A DNA stretch of 34,504 bases from Acholeplasmataceae bacterium (GCA_012719555.1 JAAYAE010000007.1:1-34504); one strand, 5' to 3'; positions 15,396 through 24,061 are shown, counted from the first letter of the stretch. Notes: a model not told the origin generated them from the sequence alone. Made by a program: numbers and translations.

Positions 15396-17135
15396 TTATC
15401 CCCTTTGTAATTGCGCCGTCTTAAACTGAATGTCATGAAGATGGGCATAAAGGCCATGTTTGGCCATAAGTTCCTGATGAGTCCCTATCTCAGAAATTTG
15501 TCCCTTATCTAAAACTATAATCTTGTGAGCGTTTTGTATTGTGGACAAACGATGGGCAATAACAAAAGAGGTTCGTCCCACCATAAGGCGATCCAAGGCT
15601 TCTTGCACTACTCTTTCACTTTCTGTATCCAGCGCGGAGGTAGCTTCATCTAAAATTAAAATTCTTGGATCTTTAAGAATTGCGCGCGCAATAGAAATAC
15701 GTTGACGTTGACCTCCGGAAATATTAACTCCTCTGTCACCTAGACTGGTATCATATCCTTGAGGTAATTCCAAAATAAAATCGTGGGCATTAGCAGCCTT
15801 GGCCGCCATTTCAACTTCTTCTTTAGTCGCCTCTAACCGGCCGTAGAGTATATTATCATACACACTGCCATTGAAAAGCGTCGTTTCCTGTGGCACGATG
15901 CCTACCTGTGTGCGCAGGGAGGAAACGCTTACATCCTCAATATTATGTCCATCAATAGTAATATTACCACTGGTAACATCATAGAAACGAGGCAGCAAAT
16001 TAGCAATTGTGGACTTGCCTGCACCTGAAGGACCCACTAGCGCCACTACCTGCCCGGGCTCAACTTTGAAAGAAACATCCTGCAAAACAGGTTCGTTCTC
16101 GTTGTAGGCAAAACCTACGTGTTGAAATTCCACTGCGCCTTGAACCGGAGGCAAAACAATAGCATCAGGTTTATCCTTAATTCCATCTTCTAAATCTAAA
16201 ATATAAAATACTCTTTGAGCAGCCGCTAAAGCTTTTTGGATACTGCCAATAACCCTGGTCAACCTTTTAATGGGGTTTGAAATATTAACTGCATAAACTA
16301 AAAATGCCACTAATGAACCCGGCGTAATTTCGCCATGTATAACACTCCTGCCGCCAAACCAGATAATGGCGGTAACACCTAGGGCTGCCACAAATTCAAT
16401 AACCGGTGTTAAAATTGCCATGAGTTTGGCGTTTTTCATATTGGCCTCAAAATTCGCCATATTTTCACGCTCAAACCTATTTATTTCATATTCCTCGCGC
16501 ACAAAAGATTTTATTATGCGAGCAGAAGACAATGTTTCTTGCAAAACAGAGGTAATATCCGCAGTGCATTCTTGTATGTTGTAGCCAGCAACACGAATCT
16601 TTTTGCCAAACACATCCATAAGCAAAAGTACCACAGGGAAAGTACAAAAAGTGAAAAGTGTTAGTTTCCAATCCAAATAAATCATTGCCCCGACGGAACC
16701 AATAAGTATGCACCCCTCGGTAATCATATCAATCGTATTTTGTACCATAGCAGATTGTAGTGCGGAAACGTCATTAGTTACATAACTCATAATGGTACCC
16801 AATTTGTTTTTATCATAAAATGAAGTGCTTAGCTGCTGCATCTTTCGATAAACTGCACCACGAATATCAATAACCACACGTTCTCCAACATAGCTCATTA
16901 AATAATTTTGTCCATAAAAGAATATTCCTCTGGCAAAAAAGATAGCGACGATACCTAAGGCAATTAAATTTAAGAGATGACTATCTCTTTCTGAAAATAC
17001 CTGATCAATAACGTCTCGAATAATCCAAGGAACGTACAAATTGCCACAGGCTGCTAAGGCCGTGCAAAGGGCAGCTAGAAGCAGTCGTGGTAAATAGGGC
17101 TTTATATAGCTAAGTATGCGTAAATATAGGTTCAT
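15396..17135 (-). CDS. msbA: MsbA-type lipid A flippase ABC transporter
   Basis: 579-aa ABC half-transporter with fused membrane and ATPase domains. It works as a homodimer to flip lipid A-core across the inner membrane. Six membrane segments lie in residues 1-310. Walker A is GPSGAGKST (368-376), the signature is SGGQ (473-476), Walker B is ILILDE (492-497) and the switch His is 528. Many exporters share these motifs, so the MsbA role rests on the position between lpxB and waaA-lpxK. The ATG overlaps the lpxB stop as ATGA. Confidence 0.9.
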   Translation of the reverse strand: MNLYLRILSYIKPYLPRLLLAALCTALAACGNLYVPWIIRDVIDQVFSERDSHLLNLIALGIVAIFFARGIFFYGQNYLMSYVGERVVIDIRGAVYRKMQQLSTSFYDKNKLGTIMSYVTNDVSALQSAMVQNTIDMITEGCILIGSVGAMIYLDWKLTLFTFCTFPVVLLLMDVFGKKIRVAGYNIQECTADITSVLQETLSSARIIKSFVREEYEINRFERENMANFEANMKNAKLMAILTPVIEFVAALGVTAIIWFGGRSVIHGEITPGSLVAFLVYAVNISNPIKRLTRVIGSIQKALAAAQRVFYILDLEDGIKDKPDAIVLPPVQGAVEFQHVGFAYNENEPVLQDVSFKVEPGQVVALVGPSGAGKSTIANLLPRFYDVTSGNITIDGHNIEDVSVSSLRTQVGIVPQETTLFNGSVYDNILYGRLEATKEEVEMAAKAANAHDFILELPQGYDTSLGDRGVNISGGQRQRISIARAILKDPRILILDEATSALDTESERVVQEALDRLMVGRTSFVIAHRLSTIQNAHKIIVLDKGQISEIGTHQELMAKHGLYAHLHDIQFKTAQLQRG

Positions 17136-18268
17136 TTATGTTCTCCAGCCTGTTTTAGTATTAATTTGGCTACCCGTTCTACAGCACCGGATTTGCCTAA
17201 TTTTTTTACAACATCTTTTAATTCTTTGCGAATACGTGCATGTTCAGATGGCTCTAAAAAGTTTAAGACTTCTTTGGCCATATTGTCCGGAGTCATTTCC
17301 TCTTGAATTAACTCCGGTAAAATCTGACGACCGGCTACAATATTTGGCAGGCCAATATGAGGAATCCTAACTAAACATCTAGCAATAGCCACCGTTATAG
17401 CCGAGGTTTTATAGCAGATAACTGATGGTAAACCACATAAAGCAGCTTCTAAAGTAACGGTACCGCTAGTAGCCAACGCTACATCAGCTACACTCATAAT
17501 ATCATAGGTATCCCCTTCAACAATATGCACTTCTACTCCGGCCACTGCTATTAATTCCTTTAACATTCCCAAAGGAATTGTTGAAGCTCTGGGGACAACA
17601 AAATCCACCCCTGGATTTTTTGCTTTAATAATTTTTAAAGCTTTAAGCATGGGTGGCAGCATATTTTTAATTTCTTTTATGCGGCTGCCCGGCAATAAAA
17701 GGATCAATGGATGACCATCACGCTTACCTGCTTTCGCTTTGGCCGCAGTTTCAGATATATGTAATTTCACTATATCCACTAGGGGGTGTCCAACAAATTC
17801 TACATCGGCACCGGCTGCTTTGTATAGATCATACTCAAAAGGAAAAATTGATGCCACTTTATTAACTAATTTTGCAACGTCCCTTGCTCTTCCTTTACGC
17901 CAAACCCAAGCAGAAGGCGCAATATAGGCAACAATTGGTATCCCCATTTCTTTTGCCATAGAAGCTATCCGCATATTAAAATCCGGATAGTCAATAGTAA
18001 CAAAACAGTCAGGACGCCTATCTTGCATAAGCTTACGAAAATCTTTTTTTAACTTATATAATTGGGGTAATTTGCGAATTACTTCAACTATGCCCATAAC
18101 GCCATGGTCTTTAATATCAAAAACCACTTCACCACCGGCGGCGCGCATAGCTTCTCCGCCCATACCGTAAATCTCTGCCGTCGGTTCCAAAGCCAAAATA
18201 GCTTTAGTAAGGGCTGCTGCGTGCAAATCGCCTGATGCTTCACCGGCAGAAAGAAGGATTTTAATCAC
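17132..18268 (-). CDS. lpxB: Lipid A disaccharide synthase LpxB
   Basis: 378-aa GT19 glycosyltransferase that joins UDP-2,3-diacylglucosamine and lipid X to form the lipid A disaccharide at the membrane surface. Visible blocks are LSAGEASGDLHAA at the N-terminus, IDYPDFNMRIA, YIAPSAWVWRKGRA, FPFEYDLYKAAG, VGHPLVD, LLPGSRIKEI and ATSGTVTLEAAL. The start is taken as the GTG at 18266-18268, eight bases after AAGGGAG; another GTG three codons upstream overlaps that site and is too close. It is the first gene of a new transcription unit after the lpxI terminator. Confidence 0.94.
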   Translation of the reverse strand: MIKILLSAGEASGDLHAAALTKAILALEPTAEIYGMGGEAMRAAGGEVVFDIKDHGVMGIVEVIRKLPQLYKLKKDFRKLMQDRRPDCFVTIDYPDFNMRIASMAKEMGIPIVAYIAPSAWVWRKGRARDVAKLVNKVASIFPFEYDLYKAAGADVEFVGHPLVDIVKLHISETAAKAKAGKRDGHPLILLLPGSRIKEIKNMLPPMLKALKIIKAKNPGVDFVVPRASTIPLGMLKELIAVAGVEVHIVEGDTYDIMSVADVALATSGTVTLEAALCGLPSVICYKTSAITVAIARCLVRIPHIGLPNIVAGRQILPELIQEEMTPDNMAKEVLNFLEPSEHARIRKELKDVVKKLGKSGAVERVAKLILKQAGEHK

Positions 18269-18335
18269 AAAAAGCACTCCCTTAATTTATTGATAAATAC
18301 TATTGAAGAAAAAATTGCACAAAACATCACACTGT

Positions 18336-18344
18336 ATTATAACA
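18336..18344 (-). promoter_or_regulatory. Extended -10 promoter for the lpxB operon
   Basis: On the - strand the sequence is TGTTATAAT: consensus -10 (18336-18341) with a TGn extension. No good -35 is present; that position falls in the lpxI terminator stem. It would give a leader of about 60 nt before lpxB. Confidence 0.55.
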
Positions 18345-18345
18345 C

Positions 18346-18373
18346 AAAAATAGAGTGGACGCTTGTCCACCCC
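18346..18373 (-). terminator. Rho-independent terminator after lpxI
   Basis: Seven bases after the lpxI stop, a 9-bp stem (GTGGAC core with GTCCAC, loop AAGC, extended by one G-C and two G-T pairs) is followed by ATTTTT. The T-tract runs directly into the lpxB -10 element. Confidence 0.75.
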
Positions 18374-18380
18374 AAAATAT

Positions 18381-19202
18381 TCAGCATTTTTTTGCCTGTT
18401 TAGCGACTACCGTTATATTGTGAGCGTCTGCCAACGCAAGCATCTTCTCTCTGTCAACCAGCAAAGTGCGTCCTGCTTCTACAACAAGACCAACAGATCC
18501 AGCTGCAATCATGGCTTCGATGGTTGCGACGCCTACACTTGGCATATCAAAGCGATTATCTTGAGCCGGTTTTGCAGTTTTTGCTACAATAACGTTCTTG
18601 CCTAACGCTCCTCCGCGCAAAATACATTTATCAGTACCTTCAATAGCTTCTACGGCCATAATAGCCTTATTTTTAACCACTACTGTTTGTCCAATATCTA
18701 AACCACCAATTTTTTTTGCCATGGAAAAACCATAGTCCATATCTTCCATTTCTTCCATAGTAGGTTGTCTTTTGCTTAAAACCCCTGCTTCAGGCATCAA
18801 AACTTGTAAAAAGAATGTCTGATCTATAACCTCTATACCTTGTGAAGATAGCTTGTCTACAATAGCCCGCATAATAGTATCATCATGCCTATCCGGCAAA
18901 GAAGATAATAGTTTTACAGCTTGCCAGTCCGGAACTATAGCCCCTTCACTGTATAAAATTTCTTTTGTCACTTTGCCAATCATGGTAACTGCTTTAATTC
19001 CATTTTTACTGAGAATATCCAATATTTTACCCAATTTGCCTATGTGAGTGCTATAAAAAGTATCCGCAACCTTGGATAATTCTTCATCTAAACCTGGAAC
19101 CACACCAATAACTACGGTTTTGTATCCTGCAGCTTTCGCTCCTCTTACAACTTCAACAGGCAAATGCCCCACACCGGCTAATATTCCTAAGGTTTTGTCC
19201 AT
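18381..19202 (-). CDS. lpxI: UDP-2,3-diacylglucosamine pyrophosphatase LpxI
   Basis: 273-aa protein of the LpxI (formerly DUF1009) family. It hydrolyses UDP-2,3-diacylglucosamine to lipid X and UMP, replacing LpxH. Characteristic stretches are LGILAGVGHLPVEVVRGAK at the N-terminus, IGKVTKEILY, LPDRHDDTIMRAI (about 104-116) and DNRFDMPSVGVATIEAM in the C-terminal half. It lies nine bases after lpxA and directly before lpxB, which uses its product. A terminator follows its stop codon. Confidence 0.93.
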   Translation of the reverse strand: MDKTLGILAGVGHLPVEVVRGAKAAGYKTVVIGVVPGLDEELSKVADTFYSTHIGKLGKILDILSKNGIKAVTMIGKVTKEILYSEGAIVPDWQAVKLLSSLPDRHDDTIMRAIVDKLSSQGIEVIDQTFFLQVLMPEAGVLSKRQPTMEEMEDMDYGFSMAKKIGGLDIGQTVVVKNKAIMAVEAIEGTDKCILRGGALGKNVIVAKTAKPAQDNRFDMPSVGVATIEAMIAAGSVGLVVEAGRTLLVDREKMLALADAHNITVVAKQAKKC

Positions 19203-19210
19203 AAGGTATC

Positions 19211-20035
19211 CTACTCCTTACTTCCACGAGCCGTCGCACGACAAATACCACGTTCTACATTGCGCAAGAACCGCATAAAATGTTCTACTTCTTCACAACT
19301 ATCAAGCTCTTGTTCCATAACACTTATGGCCTCTTGAAGAGTATATCTGCTGCGGTAAAGAATCTTAAAAGCCTGTTTCAATTCTTCACGGGCTTTTGGT
19401 GAAACACCTGCTCTGGAAAGTCCTACGCTGTTTAGTCCTGATACATGAGCAGGATTTCCTGCTACGATAACGTAAGGTGGTATATCTTGAGTAATCTTGC
19501 TCATGCCTCCGCACATACAATTGCGACCGATTTTTGTGAATTGGTGAACTGCAGTTAAACCGCCGATAACAGCCCGGTCCTCTACAATAACATGTCCCGC
19601 TAAAGTAGCTACATTACTCATAATAACATTATTACCTACTACACAATTATGTGCTACATGAGTATAAGCCATAAGTAACACATTATTTCCCACACGCGTC
19701 TCATTGCCTTCGCCTACGGCGCGGTGAATGGTTGCGCATTCATGCACAACTACACCATCACCTAAAATTGTGCTGGTTTCTTCTCCCTTATATTTCAAAT
19801 CCTGAGGTGCAGCACCAATACTTGCCCCCGGAAAGAACTCGCAATTCTTTCCAATGGTTGTATAACCATCAATAACCACATGTGGATGAATAATTGTGCC
19901 TTCCCCAATAGTTACATGTTCGCCTATAACCGCATAAGGTCCAACTTGTACATTTCTCCCTAAAATAGCCCCGGGATAAACGATAGCTGTCTCATGAACT
20001 TTACGTATTGGCATTACTGCTGAATCAAATCCCAT
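19211..20035 (-). CDS. lpxA: UDP-N-acetylglucosamine acyltransferase LpxA
   Basis: 274-aa trimeric left-handed beta-helix acyltransferase that starts lipid A synthesis by putting a 3-hydroxyacyl chain on UDP-GlcNAc. Hexapeptide repeats run from about 17 to 195. The active-site block AYTHVAHN includes His129, equivalent to E. coli His125. The block SIGAAPQDLKYKGE and the C-terminal helical part with LYRSRYTLQEA match LpxA and not LpxD. The start at 20035 fits GGGAGTGAG upstream. It follows the lpxC-fabZ fusion after 151 nt and precedes lpxI. Confidence 0.95.
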   Translation of the reverse strand: MGFDSAVMPIRKVHETAIVYPGAILGRNVQVGPYAVIGEHVTIGEGTIIHPHVVIDGYTTIGKNCEFFPGASIGAAPQDLKYKGEETSTILGDGVVVHECATIHRAVGEGNETRVGNNVLLMAYTHVAHNCVVGNNVIMSNVATLAGHVIVEDRAVIGGLTAVHQFTKIGRNCMCGGMSKITQDIPPYVIVAGNPAHVSGLNSVGLSRAGVSPKAREELKQAFKILYRSRYTLQEAISVMEQELDSCEEVEHFMRFLRNVERGICRATARGSKE

Positions 20036-20072
20036 AATTTTCTCACTCCCAATAACTATTTAAAAAAATATC

Positions 20073-20084
20073 GACTATATAGTC
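20073..20084. promoter_or_regulatory. Perfect 12-bp palindrome upstream of lpxA
   Basis: GACTATATAGTC is its own reverse complement and lies 38 bp upstream of the lpxA start, in the 151-nt gap between lpxC-fabZ and lpxA. The stem is too weak for a terminator although Ts follow. It could be a protein-binding site. No convincing sigma-A promoter was seen in the gap. Confidence 0.3.
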
Positions 20085-20186
20085 ACGCTATCACAGAAAA
20101 ATTTGGCGTGCTAAAATCAAGGTAATTTTGCATATTTCAGCTCATTTACTCTCAAATACTCAATATTTCTACCAAAAACTGCTCTT

Positions 20187-21482
20187 TTATTCTTTAGGAT
20201 CCATAATGGCAAAAAAGAATTCCCCTTCACAAGCTAATTCTCCATCAACGGTACCTCTGCAATTAATTACTCCCATAGTCCCTCTAACCTTAGTAACGAT
20301 GGCTGTGGTGACCAATTGATCGCCGGGAACAACTTGTTTACGAAAACGAACTTTATCAATTTTACCAAAAACAGCAATTTTCCCTCTGTTTTCTTCAGGA
20401 TAAAGCATTGCTACTCCACCCACCTGCGCCATAGCTTCAATTAGCATAATACCGGGCATTATAGGATCTCCGGGGAAATGTCCCATAAATTGAGATTCAT
20501 TCATGGTGATATTTTTTATACCTACTGCTCTTTTCATGGGCTCTAACTCCAAGATGCGATCAACTAAAAGCATAGGATAACGATGTGGAAGAACTTTTTG
20601 AATTTCTCTAATGTCTAGTGTAATCATTTTTTTACTCCTTGCTTCAAATTTATCATTACGATAATCATCTATCTGTTTTGCTACATTAGCATTAAACGCA
20701 TGCCCTGTTTTCATAGCAATAACATGTGCCTGAATCGGCCCCAACAAATATAAATCACCTATAACATCCAAAATTTTGTGCCTAATAAGCTCATCTTTAA
20801 ACCTAGGCACAGACAAAATCTTGTCTGTATCGAAAACAACTACGTTTTCTGTGGTTCCACCCTTACCCATACCCATTTTGCGCATAGCATCCAATTCTTC
20901 TACAAAGGCTACTGTTCTAGCAGGGGCAATATCTTCCAACAATCTATCTTCTGTACACTCTAAGTCAAAAACTTGAGTTCCCAGCATGGGATGAGAATTT
21001 ATAGATGTAAATGTAATCCTATATCCATCATAAGGCAATACACATATGTAGCGATCCTTGTCATAAACTGCAAATGCTTTGTCAACCTTATAAACATTGC
21101 GTTTTTTGTCTTGTGTAACTCTTCCAACTTTCAATATTGCTTGTACAAAGGTATCAGCACTTCCATCAGCTACCGGAGGCTCAGGAGAAGACATCTCTAC
21201 AAAACAATTATCGATTCTTGTCATAGCTAAGGCCGCCATAACATGTTCTACAGTAAAAACTTCAGCGTTATTTTCGCTAAGTGTGGTTGCTTTCAACGTG
21301 GAAGTTATGTTAGCCGTAACAGCTCTGACATGTGGTTTATTAGGCAAATCCGTGCGGATAAAAACAATCCCCGTATCTGCAGGAGCCGGTACTAACTTAA
21401 GTTCTACCGGTTTACCTGAATGTAGTCCAATGCCATTACACGCTACTTCCGCAGCTAGTGTTTGTTGCTGGAAATTTTCCAT
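20187..21482 (-). CDS. Fused LpxC deacetylase and FabZ dehydratase
   Basis: 431-aa bifunctional protein. Residues 1-285 are LpxC, the zinc deacetylase that commits UDP-acyl-GlcNAc to lipid A: catalytic Glu79 with zinc ligand His80 (TVEHVMAAL), zinc ligands His235 and Asp239 (RHKILDVIGDL), and His261 (TGHAFN). Residues 286-431 are FabZ, the 3-hydroxyacyl-ACP dehydratase of fatty acid synthesis: LPHRYPMLLVDRI, His335 (MGHFPGDP) and Glu349 (LIEAMAQ). Both use pools of 3-hydroxyacyl chains. This fusion is known from Bacteroidetes. The junction is tight, with no real linker, and carries an internal ribosome-binding site (20625-20640). The ATG shares a base with the preceding stop (TAATG). Confidence 0.95.
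   Translation of the reverse strand: MENFQQQTLAAEVACNGIGLHSGKPVELKLVPAPADTGIVFIRTDLPNKPHVRAVTANITSTLKATTLSENNAEVFTVEHVMAALAMTRIDNCFVEMSSPEPPVADGSADTFVQAILKVGRVTQDKKRNVYKVDKAFAVYDKDRYICVLPYDGYRITFTSINSHPMLGTQVFDLECTEDRLLEDIAPARTVAFVEELDAMRKMGMGKGGTTENVVVFDTDKILSVPRFKDELIRHKILDVIGDLYLLGPIQAHVIAMKTGHAFNANVAKQIDDYRNDKFEARSKKMITLDIREIQKVLPHRYPMLLVDRILELEPMKRAVGIKNITMNESQFMGHFPGDPIMPGIMLIEAMAQVGGVAMLYPEENRGKIAVFGKIDKVRFRKQVVPGDQLVTTAIVTKVRGTMGVINCRGTVDGELACEGEFFFAIMDPKE
20625..20640 (-). promoter_or_regulatory. Internal ribosome-binding site and ATG for free FabZ
   Basis: AAGGAG (20635-20640) lies 7 nt before an in-frame ATG (20625-20627) that encodes Met286, just where free FabZ proteins begin (MITLDIREIQ). 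Translation from it would give a 146-aa FabZ from 20187-20627. The site is as strong as those of the separate genes here. Confidence 0.6.
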
Positions 21483-22387
21483 TAAGCCTTTTCCCCTTCC
21501 ATAAACTTCCTGTATCTTTCTTTACCGTCTTTCCAACGATCGTGCACCCAAAACCACATAGCAGGATCCTGCACAATTTCATGTTCAGCAATTACTATCA
21601 GTTGCTCCATTATACCATGCACATCTTTTTTTCTATCCGCCGTTTTAGGAGTATAAAGTGGAGCCCTAATATTAACAGTAAGCATACCATCTGCATCATT
21701 ATGAATAAAAAATGGAATTATAGGTGCTCCATGCAACCGTGATAACAAAGCTGCTCCGGGTGGTACAATTGAAGGCTTACCAAAAAATGTAACAGGCTCA
21801 CCATCTGCCCCTGTATCTTGGTCATATACAATACCTAATAAATTTTTTTCTCGTAAAATTCTATTTATGGCCAGCATACTATTTTCGCCGTGATTATAAG
21901 CAATTTTCTGTCCTACCAGCTCTCGATATTCATTAATAAATTTATCCATACCACTATTATTTTGCTTGCGAGCTACAGACAAAATAGGATAGCCTAAAAG
22001 TGCAACAGATGCTCCCAGCATTTCCCAATTTCCATAATGAGCCGTACACATAATCACGCCCTTATGTTGACTAAAAGCAGCTTCCAAATATTTTTCCCCT
22101 TTAATGGTAATGGTTTCTCGAAAATTGTTTTTGTTAAGTAAAGGAAACCTTAGCACCTCTACAATCATACGTCCAAAACGGATAACACTCTCTTTAACTA
22201 TAACTACCGCTCTTTCCTCCGGTACCCCTAAACAATCCATAACGTTTTGTACTGCCATATATTTTCGCCATTTTGGAACAACAAGCCATGCTATAAAACC
22301 TGTAAAATCAGCAAAAGCCGTGCGCACGAATTTAGGCGAAACGCACATGACCCAGCTCAAAAATTTCATTGCCCAGTATCCTAGCAT
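21482..22387 (-). CDS. LpxL/HtrB-family lipid A acyltransferase (second)
   Basis: 301-aa acyltransferase related to the protein at 8826-9728 but clearly divergent. The catalytic H(x)4E motif is HYGNWE with His117 and Glu122. Further blocks are GIVYDQDTGADGEP, FFGKPSIVPPGAALLSRLHGAPIIP and WFWVHDRWKDG. It is expected to sit on the inner membrane and add a secondary acyl chain to lipid A. The ATG at 22387 follows AAGGGGTGG; a second possible start six codons later has a weaker site. Its stop overlaps the lpxC-fabZ start. Confidence 0.87.
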   Translation of the reverse strand: MLGYWAMKFLSWVMCVSPKFVRTAFADFTGFIAWLVVPKWRKYMAVQNVMDCLGVPEERAVVIVKESVIRFGRMIVEVLRFPLLNKNNFRETITIKGEKYLEAAFSQHKGVIMCTAHYGNWEMLGASVALLGYPILSVARKQNNSGMDKFINEYRELVGQKIAYNHGENSMLAINRILREKNLLGIVYDQDTGADGEPVTFFGKPSIVPPGAALLSRLHGAPIIPFFIHNDADGMLTVNIRAPLYTPKTADRKKDVHGIMEQLIVIAEHEIVQDPAMWFWVHDRWKDGKERYRKFMEGEKA

Positions 22388-22406
22388 TTATGCCACCCCT
22401 TCTTGC

Positions 22407-23018
22407 CTAAAAAGTACAGTTAATGCCGGCATAAAAATCATTGGAACGCATTCCTATTTCGGCCTGTACAAGCTTACCCACAGGAAGAGCTGCACCATAA
22501 TTAAAATGATGTCCATCATATTCCAGAGCTAAGCTTAAATTTAAAACATCACTATTAACCTTAAATTGTTTTTCCATAGCTATAAATCCATTTTGAAACC
22601 GTCCCGTACCTATACCTACATGTCCTCTAAATCCCCATGGACCTTCCTTAGTCGCAGCTACATAACCAGCACGGTCAAGTTTGTCTCCTATATCTTCTAT
22701 ACCAACAGCAACTGCCGGCGTTAACACTGATTCAGCTATAAGCTGATACTTGGCGCTAAGCATATTGAAATTGTTTTCATGCTTGGGGTTGAAACGGCTA
22801 TAAGACAATTCCAAACTAGGCAAAACTGTCGCATTTACGCCCAAAACATTACCGACTTCAGTCTGTTGCGCCATAACGGAAAACTCTCCTATATTTCGCA
22901 CATGTGCAGAAGGCACGTTAATAACACCGGAAATGGAACTTAATAACATTTTTGCTTCACAAGGCACTGTGAAGATCAAACATCCAACAAGTGACAAAGC
23001 TCCAAAAGCCTTTTTCAT
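22407..23018 (-). CDS. Small outer-membrane beta-barrel protein of unknown function
   Basis: 203-aa protein with a signal peptide (1-22, ending CEA) and then alternating beta strands to a terminal Phe (GINCTF), as in outer-membrane barrels. The first mature segment, SSISGVINVPSAHVRNIGEF, recalls the beginning of YjbH-type barrels (GLINVPTA motif), but the protein is much shorter than YjbH. About eight to ten strands would fit. It has two Cys, one of them in the signal peptide. It lies 14 nt after lpxD and 19 nt before the acyltransferase gene, inside the lipid A operon, which suggests a role in LPS display, modification or barrel assembly by context only. The AAAGGGG site supports the start. 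Confidence 0.7.
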   Translation of the reverse strand: MKKAFGALSLVGCLIFTVPCEAKMLLSSISGVINVPSAHVRNIGEFSVMAQQTEVGNVLGVNATVLPSLELSYSRFNPKHENNFNMLSAKYQLIAESVLTPAVAVGIEDIGDKLDRAGYVAATKEGPWGFRGHVGIGTGRFQNGFIAMEKQFKVNSDVLNLSLALEYDGHHFNYGAALPVGKLVQAEIGMRSNDFYAGINCTF

Positions 23019-23032
23019 TTCGTTTTACCCCT

Positions 23033-24061
23033 TTATTTTTTTTCACTTTGCAACGAAGCAACAAGCTTTTCTAATGCTTTCAACCTATCATTAATAGTAC
23101 CTATACGCCTCAATTGAACTTCCTGCTTAAGCCAGTCTCTATGTGGTCTAGCAGGAAACCCAGCACAAATTGAATCATCAGGTATATTATTTGTAATACC
23201 GCTTCTAGCGGCAAACACACAATTGCTGCCAATATGAATATGTCCCACACTTCCCACTTGCCCGGCAAAAGTAACATTGTTACCGACTGTGGTACTGCCG
23301 GATAACCCCACCTGAGCTACTACCATACAGTTCTCTCCCAGAATATCGTTATGTCCTAAATGCACTAAATTATCTATTTTTGTCCCAGACCCAATAATTG
23401 TACTTTCAACAGTAGCCCTATCAATACAAGTGTTATTACCGATTTCCACATCATCACCAATAACTACATTGCCCACTTGCAAAACTTTACTATGTTTACC
23501 ATTTTCCGTAATATACCCAAAACCATCGCCGCCAATTACAGCTCCGGCTTGCAAAATAGTCCTATTGCCAATTACACAACCCTCTCTAACCGTAACGCAG
23601 GAATAAAGCACACAGTTCTCACCAATTTTTACATGCCGTCCTACATAAACATGAGGATAAATAACCGTACCATCACCAATAACTGCTCCACCACCAACAT
23701 AAGCAAAAGGTAAAACAGCCACATCTTTTCCTATAGTAGCCGTAGGATCAATAAAGGCATATTCACTTACGCCCCTCGTTACTTCTTCCGGTGGTCTAAA
23801 CAAAGCCAAAAGCTTAGCAAAAGCTGCCCTAGGATTTTCCACTCTAATAACAGGTTTACCCGTAAATTCAGCGTCCTTAGGTAACACTAAAGCTCCGGCA
23901 GCTGAAAGTCCTGCCGCTTCAACGTTAGGTGGAACAGCAAAAGAAATTTGCTCGGCAGTTGCCTCTTCCAACCCATTAACACCTTTAACAATAAAATCAG
24001 GATTAGCCCCTTCCATCTCTCCGTTTAAAAAGACGGCTAATTCTCCCAGTGTCTTTTCCAT
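23033..24061 (-). CDS. lpxD: UDP-3-O-acylglucosamine N-acyltransferase LpxD
   Basis: 342-aa trimeric acyltransferase that adds the second 3-hydroxyacyl chain, at position 2 of UDP-3-O-acylglucosamine. An N-terminal uridine-binding domain (1-100) carries the conserved stretch EQISFAVPP. A long left-handed beta-helix of hexapeptide repeats (about 105-310) has the active-site block NLVHLGHND, with His237 matching the catalytic histidine. A C-terminal helix follows (about 318-342). It is the first gene after the ompH terminator. GGAGGG lies six bases before the ATG. Confidence 0.95.
   Translation of the reverse strand: MEKTLGELAVFLNGEMEGANPDFIVKGVNGLEEATAEQISFAVPPNVEAAGLSAAGALVLPKDAEFTGKPVIRVENPRAAFAKLLALFRPPEEVTRGVSEYAFIDPTATIGKDVAVLPFAYVGGGAVIGDGTVIYPHVYVGRHVKIGENCVLYSCVTVREGCVIGNRTILQAGAVIGGDGFGYITENGKHSKVLQVGNVVIGDDVEIGNNTCIDRATVESTIIGSGTKIDNLVHLGHNDILGENCMVVAQVGLSGSTTVGNNVTFAGQVGSVGHIHIGSNCVFAARSGITNNIPDDSICAGFPARPHRDWLKQEVQLRRIGTINDRLKALEKLVASLQSEKK

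Noticed and set aside
20061..20084. Palindrome plus T-run upstream of lpxA as a terminator
   Set aside because: With a loop, the stem is only four pairs and the sequence is AT-rich; it would not stop transcription well.
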